Both the position numbers and the translations under genes were made by a program. From positions 1 through 18,027 of the forward strand of contig JBAVFZ010000182.1 in the NCBI GenBank assembly GCA_049684495.1: DNA of 18,027 nt. The letters are read 5' to 3'. The notes beneath the pieces were generated by a model. The model saw only the letters and a program-made list of their open reading frames with translations, made no database searches and had not been told where the DNA came from. This DNA comes from JAFGKK01 sp049684495 (lineage in GTDB: Bacteria; Chloroflexota; Anaerolineae; Anaerolineales; RBG-16-64-43). Positions 1-6,841 of this stretch are shown here, piece by piece. Numbering within the stretch: position 1 is the first letter of the stretch; each line of letters begins with the position of its first letter.

Positions 1-2
1 GA

Positions 3-21
3 TATATCTATCAAGGATATA
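3..21. promoter_or_regulatory. Candidate PadR operator dyad
   Basis: TATATC (3-8) and GATATA (16-21) form a perfect 6-base inverted repeat with a 7-base spacer, just upstream of the PadR gene. PadR-family repressors commonly bind AT-rich dyads of this kind and repress their own operon, so autoregulation is a reasonable inference. The window begins 2 bases before the dyad, so the promoter cannot be fully seen. Confidence 0.45.
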
Positions 22-47
22 CATAGGTCGAGAGGAGCCATGGTCCC

Positions 48-398
48 ATGACGGAACAACAATTCTCGCAGCAGCCGCTGACCCCGGCGGTTTTTCACAT
101 TCTCCTGTCGCTGGCCGACGGCGAAAAGCACGGGTACGGCATCATGAAAAACGTGGAGGCGCAGACCCACGGGCAGATAAAAATGGGCCCCGGGACGATG
201 TACGGGTCGATCAAACGCATGCTGGCGGCGGGTTTGATCGAGGAAACCGAGGAGCGCCCCGATCCGGAATTGGACGATGAGCGGCGCCGCTATTACCGGC
301 TGACCGCCGCCGGACGCAAAGTGACGGTTGCGGAAACGCAGCGGCTTACCCGGGTCCTGAAAATCGCCCGCCAAAAACACATTACGGTTTGCTCATAA
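48..398 (+). CDS. PadR family transcriptional regulator
   Basis: This is a small winged-helix DNA-binding repressor of 116 residues. The segment from about residue 11 to 85 has the family pattern: an opening helix with ILLSLADGEKHGYGI, then GPGTMYGSIKRMLAAGLIEE as the recognition helix and turn, and a wing ending in RRRYYRLTAAGR. The C-terminal dimerisation helix is short, as in the small PadR subgroup. The start at 48 is preceded by AGAGGAG (31-37); an ATG at 40 is in another frame and stops at once. The next gene begins 13 bases after the stop behind its own strong Shine-Dalgarno, so the two form an operon. In such pairs PadR usually controls the membrane protein beside it. The inducer cannot be predicted. 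Confidence 0.92.
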   Translation: MTEQQFSQQPLTPAVFHILLSLADGEKHGYGIMKNVEAQTHGQIKMGPGTMYGSIKRMLAAGLIEETEERPDPELDDERRRYYRLTAAGRKVTVAETQRLTRVLKIARQKHITVCS

Positions 399-410
399 GG
401 AGGGAGAGCG

Positions 411-1790
411 GTGATGAATAACAAACCAACGATGGATTTTTCGCGCCGTCTCTACGGCGGCTTGCTGAACCTGTATCCGCGGGATTTCCTGGATGAATTC
501 GGCGCATCGATGCTGCAGCTGTTCACCGACCAATGCCGATCCGCGGTAAACGAGAACGGGACGCGCGGGATGATGTTCCTCTGGTTGCGCACGATTTCAG
601 ACCTGTTCGTAAGCCTGCTGCGCGAACACCTCGCCTCTCCGCGGGCTTCGCTGGGGCTGCTCGAGGCGGTTCCGAACAAGCCGCTGCCGTGGAAGGGTGT
701 CGTGCTGGTCATGATCCCCGGGCTGGTGTTTTTCATCGGCCAGATCGGCCAGCTTACGGGAGAGGATTGGTTCTTCCTGCTTGTATACCGGGCGGCATAC
801 TATCTCATCATCCCCGTTCTTCTGGTATGGGTGATAAAGAAGAAACTGCCTCTGTGGGGATTGATCCCGCTGGCCATGATTTACCGGACGCTGATCGATG
901 TCGCGTTCCGGATGGAGTACATCCTGGAAAGCAGCCTGACCAAAATATATGTTTCCCCTTCATCGTGGATCGCCGTCTTGTATAAAAAATTTCCTCCGAT
1001 TTTAAAAATCGTGGCGGAATCGCGGGTTTTCCTGAAGACCCATTCTGATAATATCAAGATTGTGATCGTGACGGCGCTGTTTGCTTCCATCGTCCTTCTG
1101 ATCGTATGGATCGCCCGCCGCTACAGGTTCCCGCGCGCGGCCAGGGTTTGGCTGGGCGTGTTTGCCCTGATCACGTTTACCCAGGTCATATCGGGTTTGG
1201 TCACCTACCTGACGGATTACCAATGGACCGTTGCGCAACTGGTGAATTCCGCGGATCTGAAAACGATCGTGAAGGATACATTGTATTCGGGTTATTATTA
1301 CGCGACGCTCGATTTCGGATTTCTCTTGTTGATCCTTGTGGGAGGGGTAATGGCGCGGCGGCACGGCCGCCTTGCCCTCCTTCTGCCGCTAGGGTATCTT
1401 ATCCCCGCGGTTCTGCTCGGAAGGTTCGCTTACGATCCGCGAATGCCGTTTCTCTTGGTGGCCGCGGGCGCGGCTGTTCTGATCTACCGGATCTTTGTCA
1501 CCATAGTCGCCCCTTTGTGGATTGTACGCTCGGCTTCGGATCGCGCGAAAATGCGCGCCGGTACGATCGGCTTGCTTGCCGCGGTTGCGTTCATTGCCAT
1601 GGTGGATATCATCTATATGTTTGCCGCCAGCGCCGCCTTTGGATTGGAATTAAGCTGGGCCAACATGTATTACACCATCTCGCCGGAGTTAATAAAACTG
1701 GCCGGAATCGGTCTGGCAATCTCGTTGTATAAGCGGGAGATGCCGGTGCAGGCGCGGCCGGACACGGCACTGCAACCGGCAACAGCCTAA
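411..1790 (+). CDS. Polytopic membrane protein with permease-prefix-like N-terminus
   Basis: This is an integral membrane protein of 459 residues and unknown function. Residues 11-75 are soluble and contain RRLYGGLLNLYPRDFLDEFG followed by a helical stretch. They resemble the short prefix domain found before some permeases encoded next to PadR regulators. About eight to nine hydrophobic segments follow, at roughly 97-113, 121-142, 149-163, 215-235, 247-268, 296-315, 321-338, 347-371 and 385-409, with a last weak one near 425-440. No ATP-binding, transporter-signature or catalytic motif is visible. The start is either GTG 411 or the adjacent in-frame ATG 414, both behind AAGGAGGGAG (397-406). 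Its position after PadR suggests co-regulation, perhaps in envelope stress or efflux, but that is inference. Confidence 0.8.
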   Translation: MMNNKPTMDFSRRLYGGLLNLYPRDFLDEFGASMLQLFTDQCRSAVNENGTRGMMFLWLRTISDLFVSLLREHLASPRASLGLLEAVPNKPLPWKGVVLVMIPGLVFFIGQIGQLTGEDWFFLLVYRAAYYLIIPVLLVWVIKKKLPLWGLIPLAMIYRTLIDVAFRMEYILESSLTKIYVSPSSWIAVLYKKFPPILKIVAESRVFLKTHSDNIKIVIVTALFASIVLLIVWIARRYRFPRAARVWLGVFALITFTQVISGLVTYLTDYQWTVAQLVNSADLKTIVKDTLYSGYYYATLDFGFLLLILVGGVMARRHGRLALLLPLGYLIPAVLLGRFAYDPRMPFLLVAAGAAVLIYRIFVTIVAPLWIVRSASDRAKMRAGTIGLLAAVAFIAMVDIIYMFAASAAFGLELSWANMYYTISPELIKLAGIGLAISLYKREMPVQARPDTALQPATA

Positions 1791-1818
1791 ATTGAATCGG
1801 TAGGAAAAGTTCAGGTTC

Positions 1819-1858
1819 CGCTTCCGGGTCGTGGACTCCCGGGAGCGTTTTTCTTTTT
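1819..1858 (+). terminator. Rho-independent terminator after the PadR operon
   Basis: A 10-base stem (1819-1828 with 1838-1847, containing one G-U pair) closes a 9-base loop and is followed at once by a T-rich tract (1848-1858, interrupted by a single C). It lies 28 bases after the stop of the membrane-protein gene and separates that operon from deoC. Confidence 0.88.
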
Positions 1859-1860
1859 AC

Positions 1861-1875
1861 TACCCGATCCGGGTA
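1861..1875. promoter_or_regulatory. Palindrome upstream of deoC
   Basis: TACCCG (1861-1866) and CGGGTA (1870-1875) are perfect inverted arms around a 3-base centre. The site lies just upstream of the putative deoC promoter, so it could be an operator. It could also be a second hairpin trailing the preceding terminator. The sequence alone does not decide. Confidence 0.35.
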
Positions 1876-1876
1876 A

Positions 1877-1906
1877 TTATCCATAGCGGGCAACGAGGGG
1901 TAGAAT
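1877..1906 (+). promoter_or_regulatory. Weak candidate promoter for deoC
   Basis: TAGAAT at 1901-1906 matches the -10 consensus at five of six positions. TTATCC at 1877-1882, with an 18-base spacer, is only a partial -35 match. The site lies between a clear terminator and the deoC start, where a promoter is needed. This is inferred from sequence resemblance only. Confidence 0.35.
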
Positions 1907-1935
1907 CACAGGAATGATTCGATGAGAGGATACCG

Positions 1936-2661
1936 ATGACCGAAGAAGAATCGATTACCCTGAAATCACTCGCCCAGATGATCGACCACTCGCTGCTGCA
2001 CCCGACGATGACCGACAAGGATATCCTCGCCGGGTGCGAACTCGCGAAAAAGTACCGGACGGCGACGGCGTGCGTCAAACCCTACGCCGTTCCCATGGCG
2101 CGCGACGCGCTCGCCGGATCCGGCGTGGGCGTCTGCGCGGTGATCGGATTCCCGCACGGAAACAATTCGACCGGGATTAAAATCGCCGAGACGCTGCAGG
2201 CCGTCAAGGATGGCGCGGGCGAGATCGACATGGTGATCAATGTCGGCAAGGCGATCGGGGGAGACTGGGAGTACGTCGGCTGGGAAATCCAGGTCGTCAA
2301 CGACGCCTGCCGGGCCGGGAACGCCTTTCTGAAGGTCATCTTCGAAACGGATTTCCTTCAGGAAGACCAGATCATCCACTTGTGCCGGCTGTGCTCGGAG
2401 GTCCCGGTCGCATTTATAAAGACCTCCACCGGCTACGGCTTTGTCAAACAAGCGGATGGCGGATACGCGTCCAAGGGCGCGACGGAATATGTCGTCGCAA
2501 TGATGCGGAAACACGCCGACCCGAAAGTCCGGGTTAAAGCCGCGGGCGGGATCCGGACTTTGGACGAACTGCTGAGATTCCGTGCGCTCGGCGCGGCACG
2601 CATCGGGGCGACCGCGACCGAGTCGATCTTGGAAGAAGCCAAGCGGCGCGGGTATTGTTGA
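1936..2661 (+). CDS. deoC: Deoxyribose-phosphate aldolase
   Basis: This cytoplasmic class I aldolase cleaves 2-deoxy-D-ribose 5-phosphate to glyceraldehyde 3-phosphate and acetaldehyde in deoxynucleoside catabolism. At 241 residues the protein has normal bacterial length. The Schiff-base lysine lies in FIKTSTGYG (Lys162), the second active-site lysine in VRVKAAGGIRT (Lys201), and the proton-relay aspartate in EIDMVINVG (Asp98). LKVIFET (132-138) is another conserved strand. The start at 1936 has AGAGG (1925-1929) upstream. The gene is flanked by a terminator before and a new promoter after, so it appears to be a single-gene unit. It has no obvious link to the pectin genes and is probably an ordinary housekeeping neighbour. 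Confidence 0.95.
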   Translation: MTEEESITLKSLAQMIDHSLLHPTMTDKDILAGCELAKKYRTATACVKPYAVPMARDALAGSGVGVCAVIGFPHGNNSTGIKIAETLQAVKDGAGEIDMVINVGKAIGGDWEYVGWEIQVVNDACRAGNAFLKVIFETDFLQEDQIIHLCRLCSEVPVAFIKTSTGYGFVKQADGGYASKGATEYVVAMMRKHADPKVRVKAAGGIRTLDELLRFRALGAARIGATATESILEEAKRRGYC

Positions 2662-2683
2662 ATCGTCCGGCAGGTGAATCGGA

Positions 2684-2711
2684 TTTCGACGGTTTTCCAC
2701 TTGGGTATAAT
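2684..2711 (+). promoter_or_regulatory. Candidate promoter of the hybrid sensor gene
   Basis: A perfect -10 hexamer TATAAT lies at 2706-2711, conspicuous in GC-rich DNA. TTTCGA at 2684-2689, with a 16-base spacer, is a poor -35 match, so an activator or an extended contact may be needed. Transcription would start near 2718, giving a leader of about 150 bases before the start codon chosen for the sensor gene. Confidence 0.5.
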
Positions 2712-2717
2712 CAAGTC

Positions 2718-2754
2718 GAAACCTCTGAAAATGCCACCCTTTATCAGAGATTTC
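2718..2754. promoter_or_regulatory. Inverted repeat at the start of the sensor-gene leader
   Basis: Arms 2718-2728 and 2744-2754 are inverted repeats of 11 bases with one mismatch. Three further A-T pairs inside (2729-2731 with 2740-2742) leave an 8-base loop after one bulged base. It begins at the predicted transcription start. It could be an operator read as DNA, for instance for autoregulation, or an RNA hairpin at the 5' end of the message. No T-tract follows, so a terminator is unlikely. Confidence 0.5.
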
Positions 2755-2850
2755 AATTCGTCCATCGGCAAAGCAGGGGAATTAGCAGCATATATCCGGT
2801 GGTTAAAAACTTTCGACTGCGGCGGATGGCTCGAGCCGCGCGGCGAACCC

Positions 2851-2860
2851 GGAAAGGAAA
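2851..2860 (+). promoter_or_regulatory. Shine-Dalgarno deciding the sensor-gene start
   Basis: GGAAAGGAAA lies seven bases before ATG 2868 and is the best ribosome-binding site in the region. Upstream in-frame starts overlapping deoC have no comparable site, and their extra residues would lie upstream of the promoter. This favours 2868 as the start. Confidence 0.55.
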
Positions 2861-2867
2861 GCGGTCC

Positions 2868-5800
2868 ATGGAGAATGACCCGGTGCGGGGGAAGCCCGAT
2901 CGCCCGGAGGATTCCGGAGCCGCCCGGCCGCGTCCCACCCTGGGGTTCCTCCTCGCCAACATTCACATCGGCACCGGCCGTTCCCTCTGGCCGGCCGTCG
3001 TCAAAGCCGCCGAGCAGCACGATGTTAACCTGATCTGTTTTCCCGGCGGCGGTTTGCGCGCATCCGCCGGGTTCGAAGCCCAGCGCAACGCCGTATACGA
3101 TCTGGTGAATCCCGAAAGCGTGAACGGCGTGATCAGCTGGTCCTCCACGCTCGGCGGCGCGCTGGAACCCTCCGTCGTCGCGGATTTCCACAGCCGGTTC
3201 CATCCCCTCCCGCTCCTGAGCCTGGCCCAGCTCATGGCGGACGTCCCAACGGTTCTGGTCGACAGTTACAACGGGATGCGCGCCGCCATCGTCCACCTGA
3301 TCGAGGTTCACGGTTACCGCCGCCTGGCGTTCATCCGCGGGCCGGAGCGCCATTTTTACGCGCAGGAGCGCTTCCGGGCATACACCGAAACGCTCCAGGC
3401 GTACGGCATCCCCTACAACGAAACTCTGGTTACGCCTCCCATGCCGTGGGAAGCCGGCGCCGAAGCCGTTCGATTCCTGCTGGACGAATATCAATTGCGC
3501 CCGCGGATCGATTTCCAGGCCGTGCTGGCGGTCAGCGACCTGTTGGCGCTCGAAGCGTTGAAGGCGATGCAATCCCGCGGGATACAGGTGCCGGGCGAAG
3601 TGGCGCTTTCGGGGTTCAACGATTCGACCGAGAGCCGCCTCTCGACGCCGCCGCTCACATCCGTTTCCCTGCCGTTTGCGGAGCAGGGGACGCGCGCGGT
3701 GGAGATGCTGCTGGCCGAACTCAACGGCGAATCCGTTCCGGAAAAGGTCCTGCTTCCTTCAAGGCTGGTCATCCGCCAATCGTGCGGATGCCCCTCGGCG
3801 GCGGTGGTCCAGGCGGCGGCGCGCTCGGCGGCTTTCGAAGGGCTGGATTTTCCAATGGCGATGGCGGCTTTCCGCGAACGGGCGCTGGCGGATATGTCCG
3901 CGGCGCTTCCGGACCCCGAAGATAAAACGGAAGCTTGGGCGAAGGTTCTGCTCGACGCCTTCCAGGCGGATCTACAGGCCGCGCCGGCCGGATGTTTCAT
4001 CCCCACCCTGGAAAAAGTCCTGGGGCAGGCGGTGGCCGTCGGGACCGATCTGTTCGCTTGGCAGGGGTTGATCTCGGCCCTGCGGCGGCGGTCGATTCCT
4101 TACCTCGCGCCGCCGGCGCGGGCGTTGGCGGAGGATCTCTTCGGGCAGGCGCGGGTGGTGGTCGGCGAAACCACGCAGCGGATGCAGATTTTCCTGCAGT
4201 GGCAGGCCGAACGGCAGACCGCCCTGCTGCAGGAGATCGGGCAGGCGCTGATCACCACCTTCGATATCGCCAAACTGGCGGACGTGCTGGCCGAGAGCCT
4301 TCCCCGGCTCGGGATCGCCGCCGCCAGCCTCGCGCTCTATGAACAGCCCTCCTATTCGCTCGAATATTCACGGCTGATCCTGGCCTACAACGAAAAGGGC
4401 CGCCTGCCGCTGGAGATCGGCGGACGCCGTTTCCCCTCGCGCCGGCTGCTTCCGGAGGGGTTGCTCCCGGCCGAACGGCGCTTCAGCCTCATCGTGGAAC
4501 CGCTGTATTTTCAAGACACCCAGATCGGATTTGCCGTCTTCGAGATCGGGCCTCGCGATGGTTCCGTTTACGAAACGCTGCGCGGCCACATCTCAACCGC
4601 TCTGAAGGGCGCGTTGCTGTTCCAGGAAGCGCAGCAGGCGCGCCTGGCGGCGGAAAAAGCCGACCAGATCAAAACCCGGCTGCTGGCGAACGTCAGTCAT
4701 GAACTGCGCACGCCGCTTAACATCATCCTCGGGCATGCCCGGAATGCCATGGACGCGTCGCAATCCGGAAGTTCCGAGAAGCCGCCCGGCTTAACCCACG
4801 ACCTGCAGCACATCCAAAGCAGCGCCGAGCATCAACTGCGCGTGATCAACGACCTCTTGGATCTTTCGCGGGCTGAGATCGATGAACTGGATCTGCATCC
4901 GGAACTGCTGGAGCCTTGGCCGCTGCTGGCCGAGGTCTATCAGAGCCTGTCCGAACGTGCGGATAATTCCGGGGATGTGCAGTGGAACCTGCGGATCCCG
5001 GACCAGCTTCCGCTGATCCAGGCCGATCCGGTCCGGCTGCGCCAGATTCTCCTCAACCTTCTCAGCAACGCAAAAAAATACACCGAACGGGGGACGATCA
5101 CACTGGGTGCGGAAGTTTCCCCGCCGTACCTCCACTTGTGGGTTGAGGATTCCGGGATCGGCATTCCCGAGGATCAGCAGGAGCATATTTTCGAGCCGTT
5201 CGGGACCGGAGAAAACACCGGCGCCATCCCGGCCGGGATCGGATTGGGATTGTCCATCACGCGCCACCTGGTGGCGCTGCACAACGGCACAATTAAATTG
5301 GACAGCCGGGCCGGGAAGGGCAGCACGTTCCATGTCTTCCTGCCGCTGCCGCGGATCGGCGGTCCGCCGGCACCGGCGGTCGAATCCGCGCAGCCGGTCC
5401 TTCTGTTGATTTCCGCATCCGAGCAGCCGGCGGAGGAAATCGTCGAGCTGAGCAAGCGCCAGGGTTTGGAAATCCGACGGCTGCGCGCCGCGGGGGATTG
5501 GGAACGGGAGTTGGAGGGCGTGCGGCCTGTGACCCTGGCCTGGGACCTGGCGGGCGCGGGGGCAAACGACTGGACGATGGTCCGCCGGTTCCGCGCCCAT
5601 CCCCTCCTCAGCCGTGCCCCGGTGATCGTTTATGGCCAGGTCCAGAAAGGGCAGGGAGCGGAAGTCGAACTCACGCTGGGGTTGACGAGTTTCCTGGATA
5701 AATCCGCCGGAGAGCAAGGGTTGCTGGAATCCATTCACACCGTCCGGCCTTCGCCCGACGCCGGTCCGGTGTTGATCGTGGATGACGATCCAAACGTGCG

Positions 5801-6479
5801 CGCAGCGCACCATGAGACCGTGCTTAAAGGGCTGCCCGGTTTTTCCATCCGGACCGCGGCCGACGGCGGCGCGGCGGTGGAGGTGATGCGCGAGGAGATC
5901 CCCAGCCTGGTCGTCCTGGATCTGATGATGCCCGGGATGGGCGGCGAGGATGTTCTGGATTGGATGCGGGCCGATCCGCGGCTGCGGCCGGTGCCCGTGG
6001 TCATCCTGTCCAGCAAGCTGCTCCGGGAGGATGACGTCAAACGGCTGGAGCGTTATGCGCGGGTGACTTTTCAAAGCAAGGGGATCCTCTCGGAGGCGGA
6101 AACGATCGGCGCGCTGCACCGGGCCTTGTTCGGGAGCGACGCGCTGCCTCTGCAGACATCCGCGCTGGTAAAACGCACGGTGGCTTTCCTGCATCACAAT
6201 TACTCGCGCCCGCTTTCGCGCTGGGAACTGGCGAAATCCCTCGGAATCAGTGAGGATTACCTCAGCCGGGTATTCAACCGCGAACTGGGGCTTTCCCCGT
6301 GGGAATATTTGAACCGCTACCGCATCCTGCAGGCAAAGACGCTTCTGCAGAATACATCCAACAGCATCCGGGTCATCGCCCATCAGGTGGGCTTTCGCGA
6401 TCAATCCTATTTCAGCCGGGTTTTTCATAAATTTACCGGGCAATCCCCGCAGACTTTCCGCGATAATTCTGAAATGTAA
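2868..6479 (+). CDS. Soluble hybrid sensor: sugar-binding domain, histidine kinase, two receivers, AraC HTH
   Basis: This is a one-protein signalling system of 1203 residues with no membrane segment or signal peptide, so it should act in the cytoplasm. Residues 23-305 have the LacI/periplasmic-binding fold (LGFLLANIHIGTGRSLWPAV; ALSGFNDSTESRLSTPPLTSV) but no LacI helix-turn-helix. A helical linker and a GAF-like segment (about 455-585) follow. The kinase has H-box SHELRTPLN (His611), N-box NLLSNAKKYT, and G-boxes DSGIGIPED and GIGLGLSITR (about 730-800). A first receiver (842-957) is degenerate. The second (967-1088) is intact, with VDDDP, LDLMMPG (Asp1018) and a lysine at 1071. Two AraC-type helix-turn-helix motifs (1094-1199) end the protein. 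It probably senses an imported uronide and activates the operon downstream. An in-frame extension to 2655 is possible but less likely. Confidence 0.9.
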   Translation: MENDPVRGKPDRPEDSGAARPRPTLGFLLANIHIGTGRSLWPAVVKAAEQHDVNLICFPGGGLRASAGFEAQRNAVYDLVNPESVNGVISWSSTLGGALEPSVVADFHSRFHPLPLLSLAQLMADVPTVLVDSYNGMRAAIVHLIEVHGYRRLAFIRGPERHFYAQERFRAYTETLQAYGIPYNETLVTPPMPWEAGAEAVRFLLDEYQLRPRIDFQAVLAVSDLLALEALKAMQSRGIQVPGEVALSGFNDSTESRLSTPPLTSVSLPFAEQGTRAVEMLLAELNGESVPEKVLLPSRLVIRQSCGCPSAAVVQAAARSAAFEGLDFPMAMAAFRERALADMSAALPDPEDKTEAWAKVLLDAFQADLQAAPAGCFIPTLEKVLGQAVAVGTDLFAWQGLISALRRRSIPYLAPPARALAEDLFGQARVVVGETTQRMQIFLQWQAERQTALLQEIGQALITTFDIAKLADVLAESLPRLGIAAASLALYEQPSYSLEYSRLILAYNEKGRLPLEIGGRRFPSRRLLPEGLLPAERRFSLIVEPLYFQDTQIGFAVFEIGPRDGSVYETLRGHISTALKGALLFQEAQQARLAAEKADQIKTRLLANVSHELRTPLNIILGHARNAMDASQSGSSEKPPGLTHDLQHIQSSAEHQLRVINDLLDLSRAEIDELDLHPELLEPWPLLAEVYQSLSERADNSGDVQWNLRIPDQLPLIQADPVRLRQILLNLLSNAKKYTERGTITLGAEVSPPYLHLWVEDSGIGIPEDQQEHIFEPFGTGENTGAIPAGIGLGLSITRHLVALHNGTIKLDSRAGKGSTFHVFLPLPRIGGPPAPAVESAQPVLLLISASEQPAEEIVELSKRQGLEIRRLRAAGDWERELEGVRPVTLAWDLAGAGANDWTMVRRFRAHPLLSRAPVIVYGQVQKGQGAEVELTLGLTSFLDKSAGEQGLLESIHTVRPSPDAGPVLIVDDDPNVRAAHHETVLKGLPGFSIRTAADGGAAVEVMREEIPSLVVLDLMMPGMGGEDVLDWMRADPRLRPVPVVILSSKLLREDDVKRLERYARVTFQSKGILSEAETIGALHRALFGSDALPLQTSALVKRTVAFLHHNYSRPLSRWELAKSLGISEDYLSRVFNRELGLSPWEYLNRYRILQAKTLLQNTSNSIRVIAHQVGFRDQSYFSRVFHKFTGQSPQTFRDNSEM

Positions 6480-6506
6480 TTGTCAATGGAAAAAGTCGAA
6501 TCCTAA

Positions 6507-6581
6507 TAAACCACAAAGATACGAAGACACAAAGATATGAAGAAATAATTATCCTTCGTGTCTTTGTGTCTTCGTGGTTCA
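6507..6581. repeat. Palindromic octamer-repeat element
   Basis: An imperfect palindrome built from 8-base units of the type (A/G)AAGA(C/T)A(C/T) is bounded by AACCAC at 6509 and GTGGTT at 6574. Arms 6523-6542 and 6554-6573 pair over 20 positions with only two T-G wobbles. The left arm carries one extra octamer. On the minus strand it translates to NHEDTKTRR and CVFVSLWF, peptides that recur as spurious proteins in environmental genomes. It is therefore best seen as a dispersed intergenic repeat, not a gene. In RNA it would form a long hairpin just after the sensor gene. Confidence 0.8.
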
Positions 6582-6598
6582 AGCGCTCTTTCCAGCCC

Positions 6599-6640
6599 GA
6601 AATCTCGCGATTTTCCTTACGCGAGAATTCAGACTTTTTT
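6599..6640 (+). terminator. Probable terminator of the sensor gene
   Basis: Arms 6599-6609 and 6620-6630 form an 11-base inverted repeat with one A-A mismatch and a 10-base loop. Six T residues follow at 6635-6640 after a 4-base gap. The gap and the mismatch weaken the call, but the position after the sensor gene and before the transport operon fits. Confidence 0.55.
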
Positions 6641-6697
6641 GCCGGTGCCTTTTTATGGGAAAGTGATAGATTATTAATCGTATTTGCCACCTCGCTT

Positions 6698-6717
6698 CTT
6701 CCTTTTAAGAAAGGAAG
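6698..6717. promoter_or_regulatory. Perfect dyad in the operon's upstream region
   Basis: CTTCCTTT (6698-6705) and AAAGGAAG (6710-6717) are exact inverted arms around TAAG. The site lies about 125 bases before the first permease gene, in the presumed promoter region, and has no following T-tract. It may be an operator or catabolite-control site. Which protein binds it, if any, is unknown. Confidence 0.4.
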
Positions 6718-6770
6718 GCGGCCGTCGAGTATTTCTTCCCCTGAAATGATTCAAAATTAGCCCATTTTTG

Positions 6771-6788
6771 CGCCTTAATCCGCCTTAA
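6771..6788. promoter_or_regulatory. Tandem CGCCTTAA repeat, candidate AraC-type activator site
   Basis: CGCCTTAA occurs at 6771-6778 and again at 6781-6788, exactly one helical turn apart, about 55 bases before the first permease start. AraC-family DNA-binding domains insert two helix-turn-helices into successive major grooves and often recognise direct repeats, so this is a reasonable target for the hybrid regulator encoded upstream. This is inference from spacing and position. Confidence 0.35.
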
Positions 6789-6841
6789 GCGTCGGTTTTC
6801 TCCAATAGCAAGGCGCCAGAATCCACAAGGAGGTTTTTATA

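Larger units (their letters stand above)
6482..6841. other. Intergenic region between sensor gene and transport operon
   Basis: This stretch of about 360 bases has no credible gene. It is more AT-rich than its surroundings. In order it holds the octamer palindrome (6507-6581), a probable terminator (6599-6640), a perfect 8-base dyad (6698-6717), a tandem CGCCTTAA repeat (6771-6788) and a strong ribosome-binding site AAGGAGG (6828-6834) for the first permease. A promoter for the operon must lie here, but I cannot place one with confidence. TTGCCA at 6684-6689 is a fair -35 without a matching -10. Confidence 0.7.

Noticed and set aside
1936..2661. deoC product as the missing KDPG aldolase of the pectin pathway
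   Set aside because: It has the full deoxyribose-phosphate aldolase signature and is separated from the operon by its own promoter region and the sensor gene.
2655..2867. N-terminal extension of the hybrid sensor by 71 codons
   Set aside because: It overlaps deoC, would include the TATAAT promoter and dyad, has no good ribosome-binding site and shows no domain character.
2868..3782. Separate LacI-family repressor
   Set aside because: The sugar-binding fold lacks the N-terminal LacI helix-turn-helix and continues without a stop into the kinase.
4791..6443. Minus-strand open frame of 550 codons opposite the sensor gene
   Set aside because: It is rich in His, Arg, Gln and Pro with no domain, and lies opposite clearly conserved kinase and receiver motifs.
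6433..6690. Minus-strand 85-codon frame with NHEDTKTRR and CVFVSLWF
   Set aside because: Its recognisable part is a translation of the palindromic octamer repeat, and no ribosome-binding site or domain supports it.
6566..6760. Plus-strand 64-codon frame in the intergenic region
   Set aside because: It starts inside the octamer repeat, has no Shine-Dalgarno and runs through the terminator hairpin.
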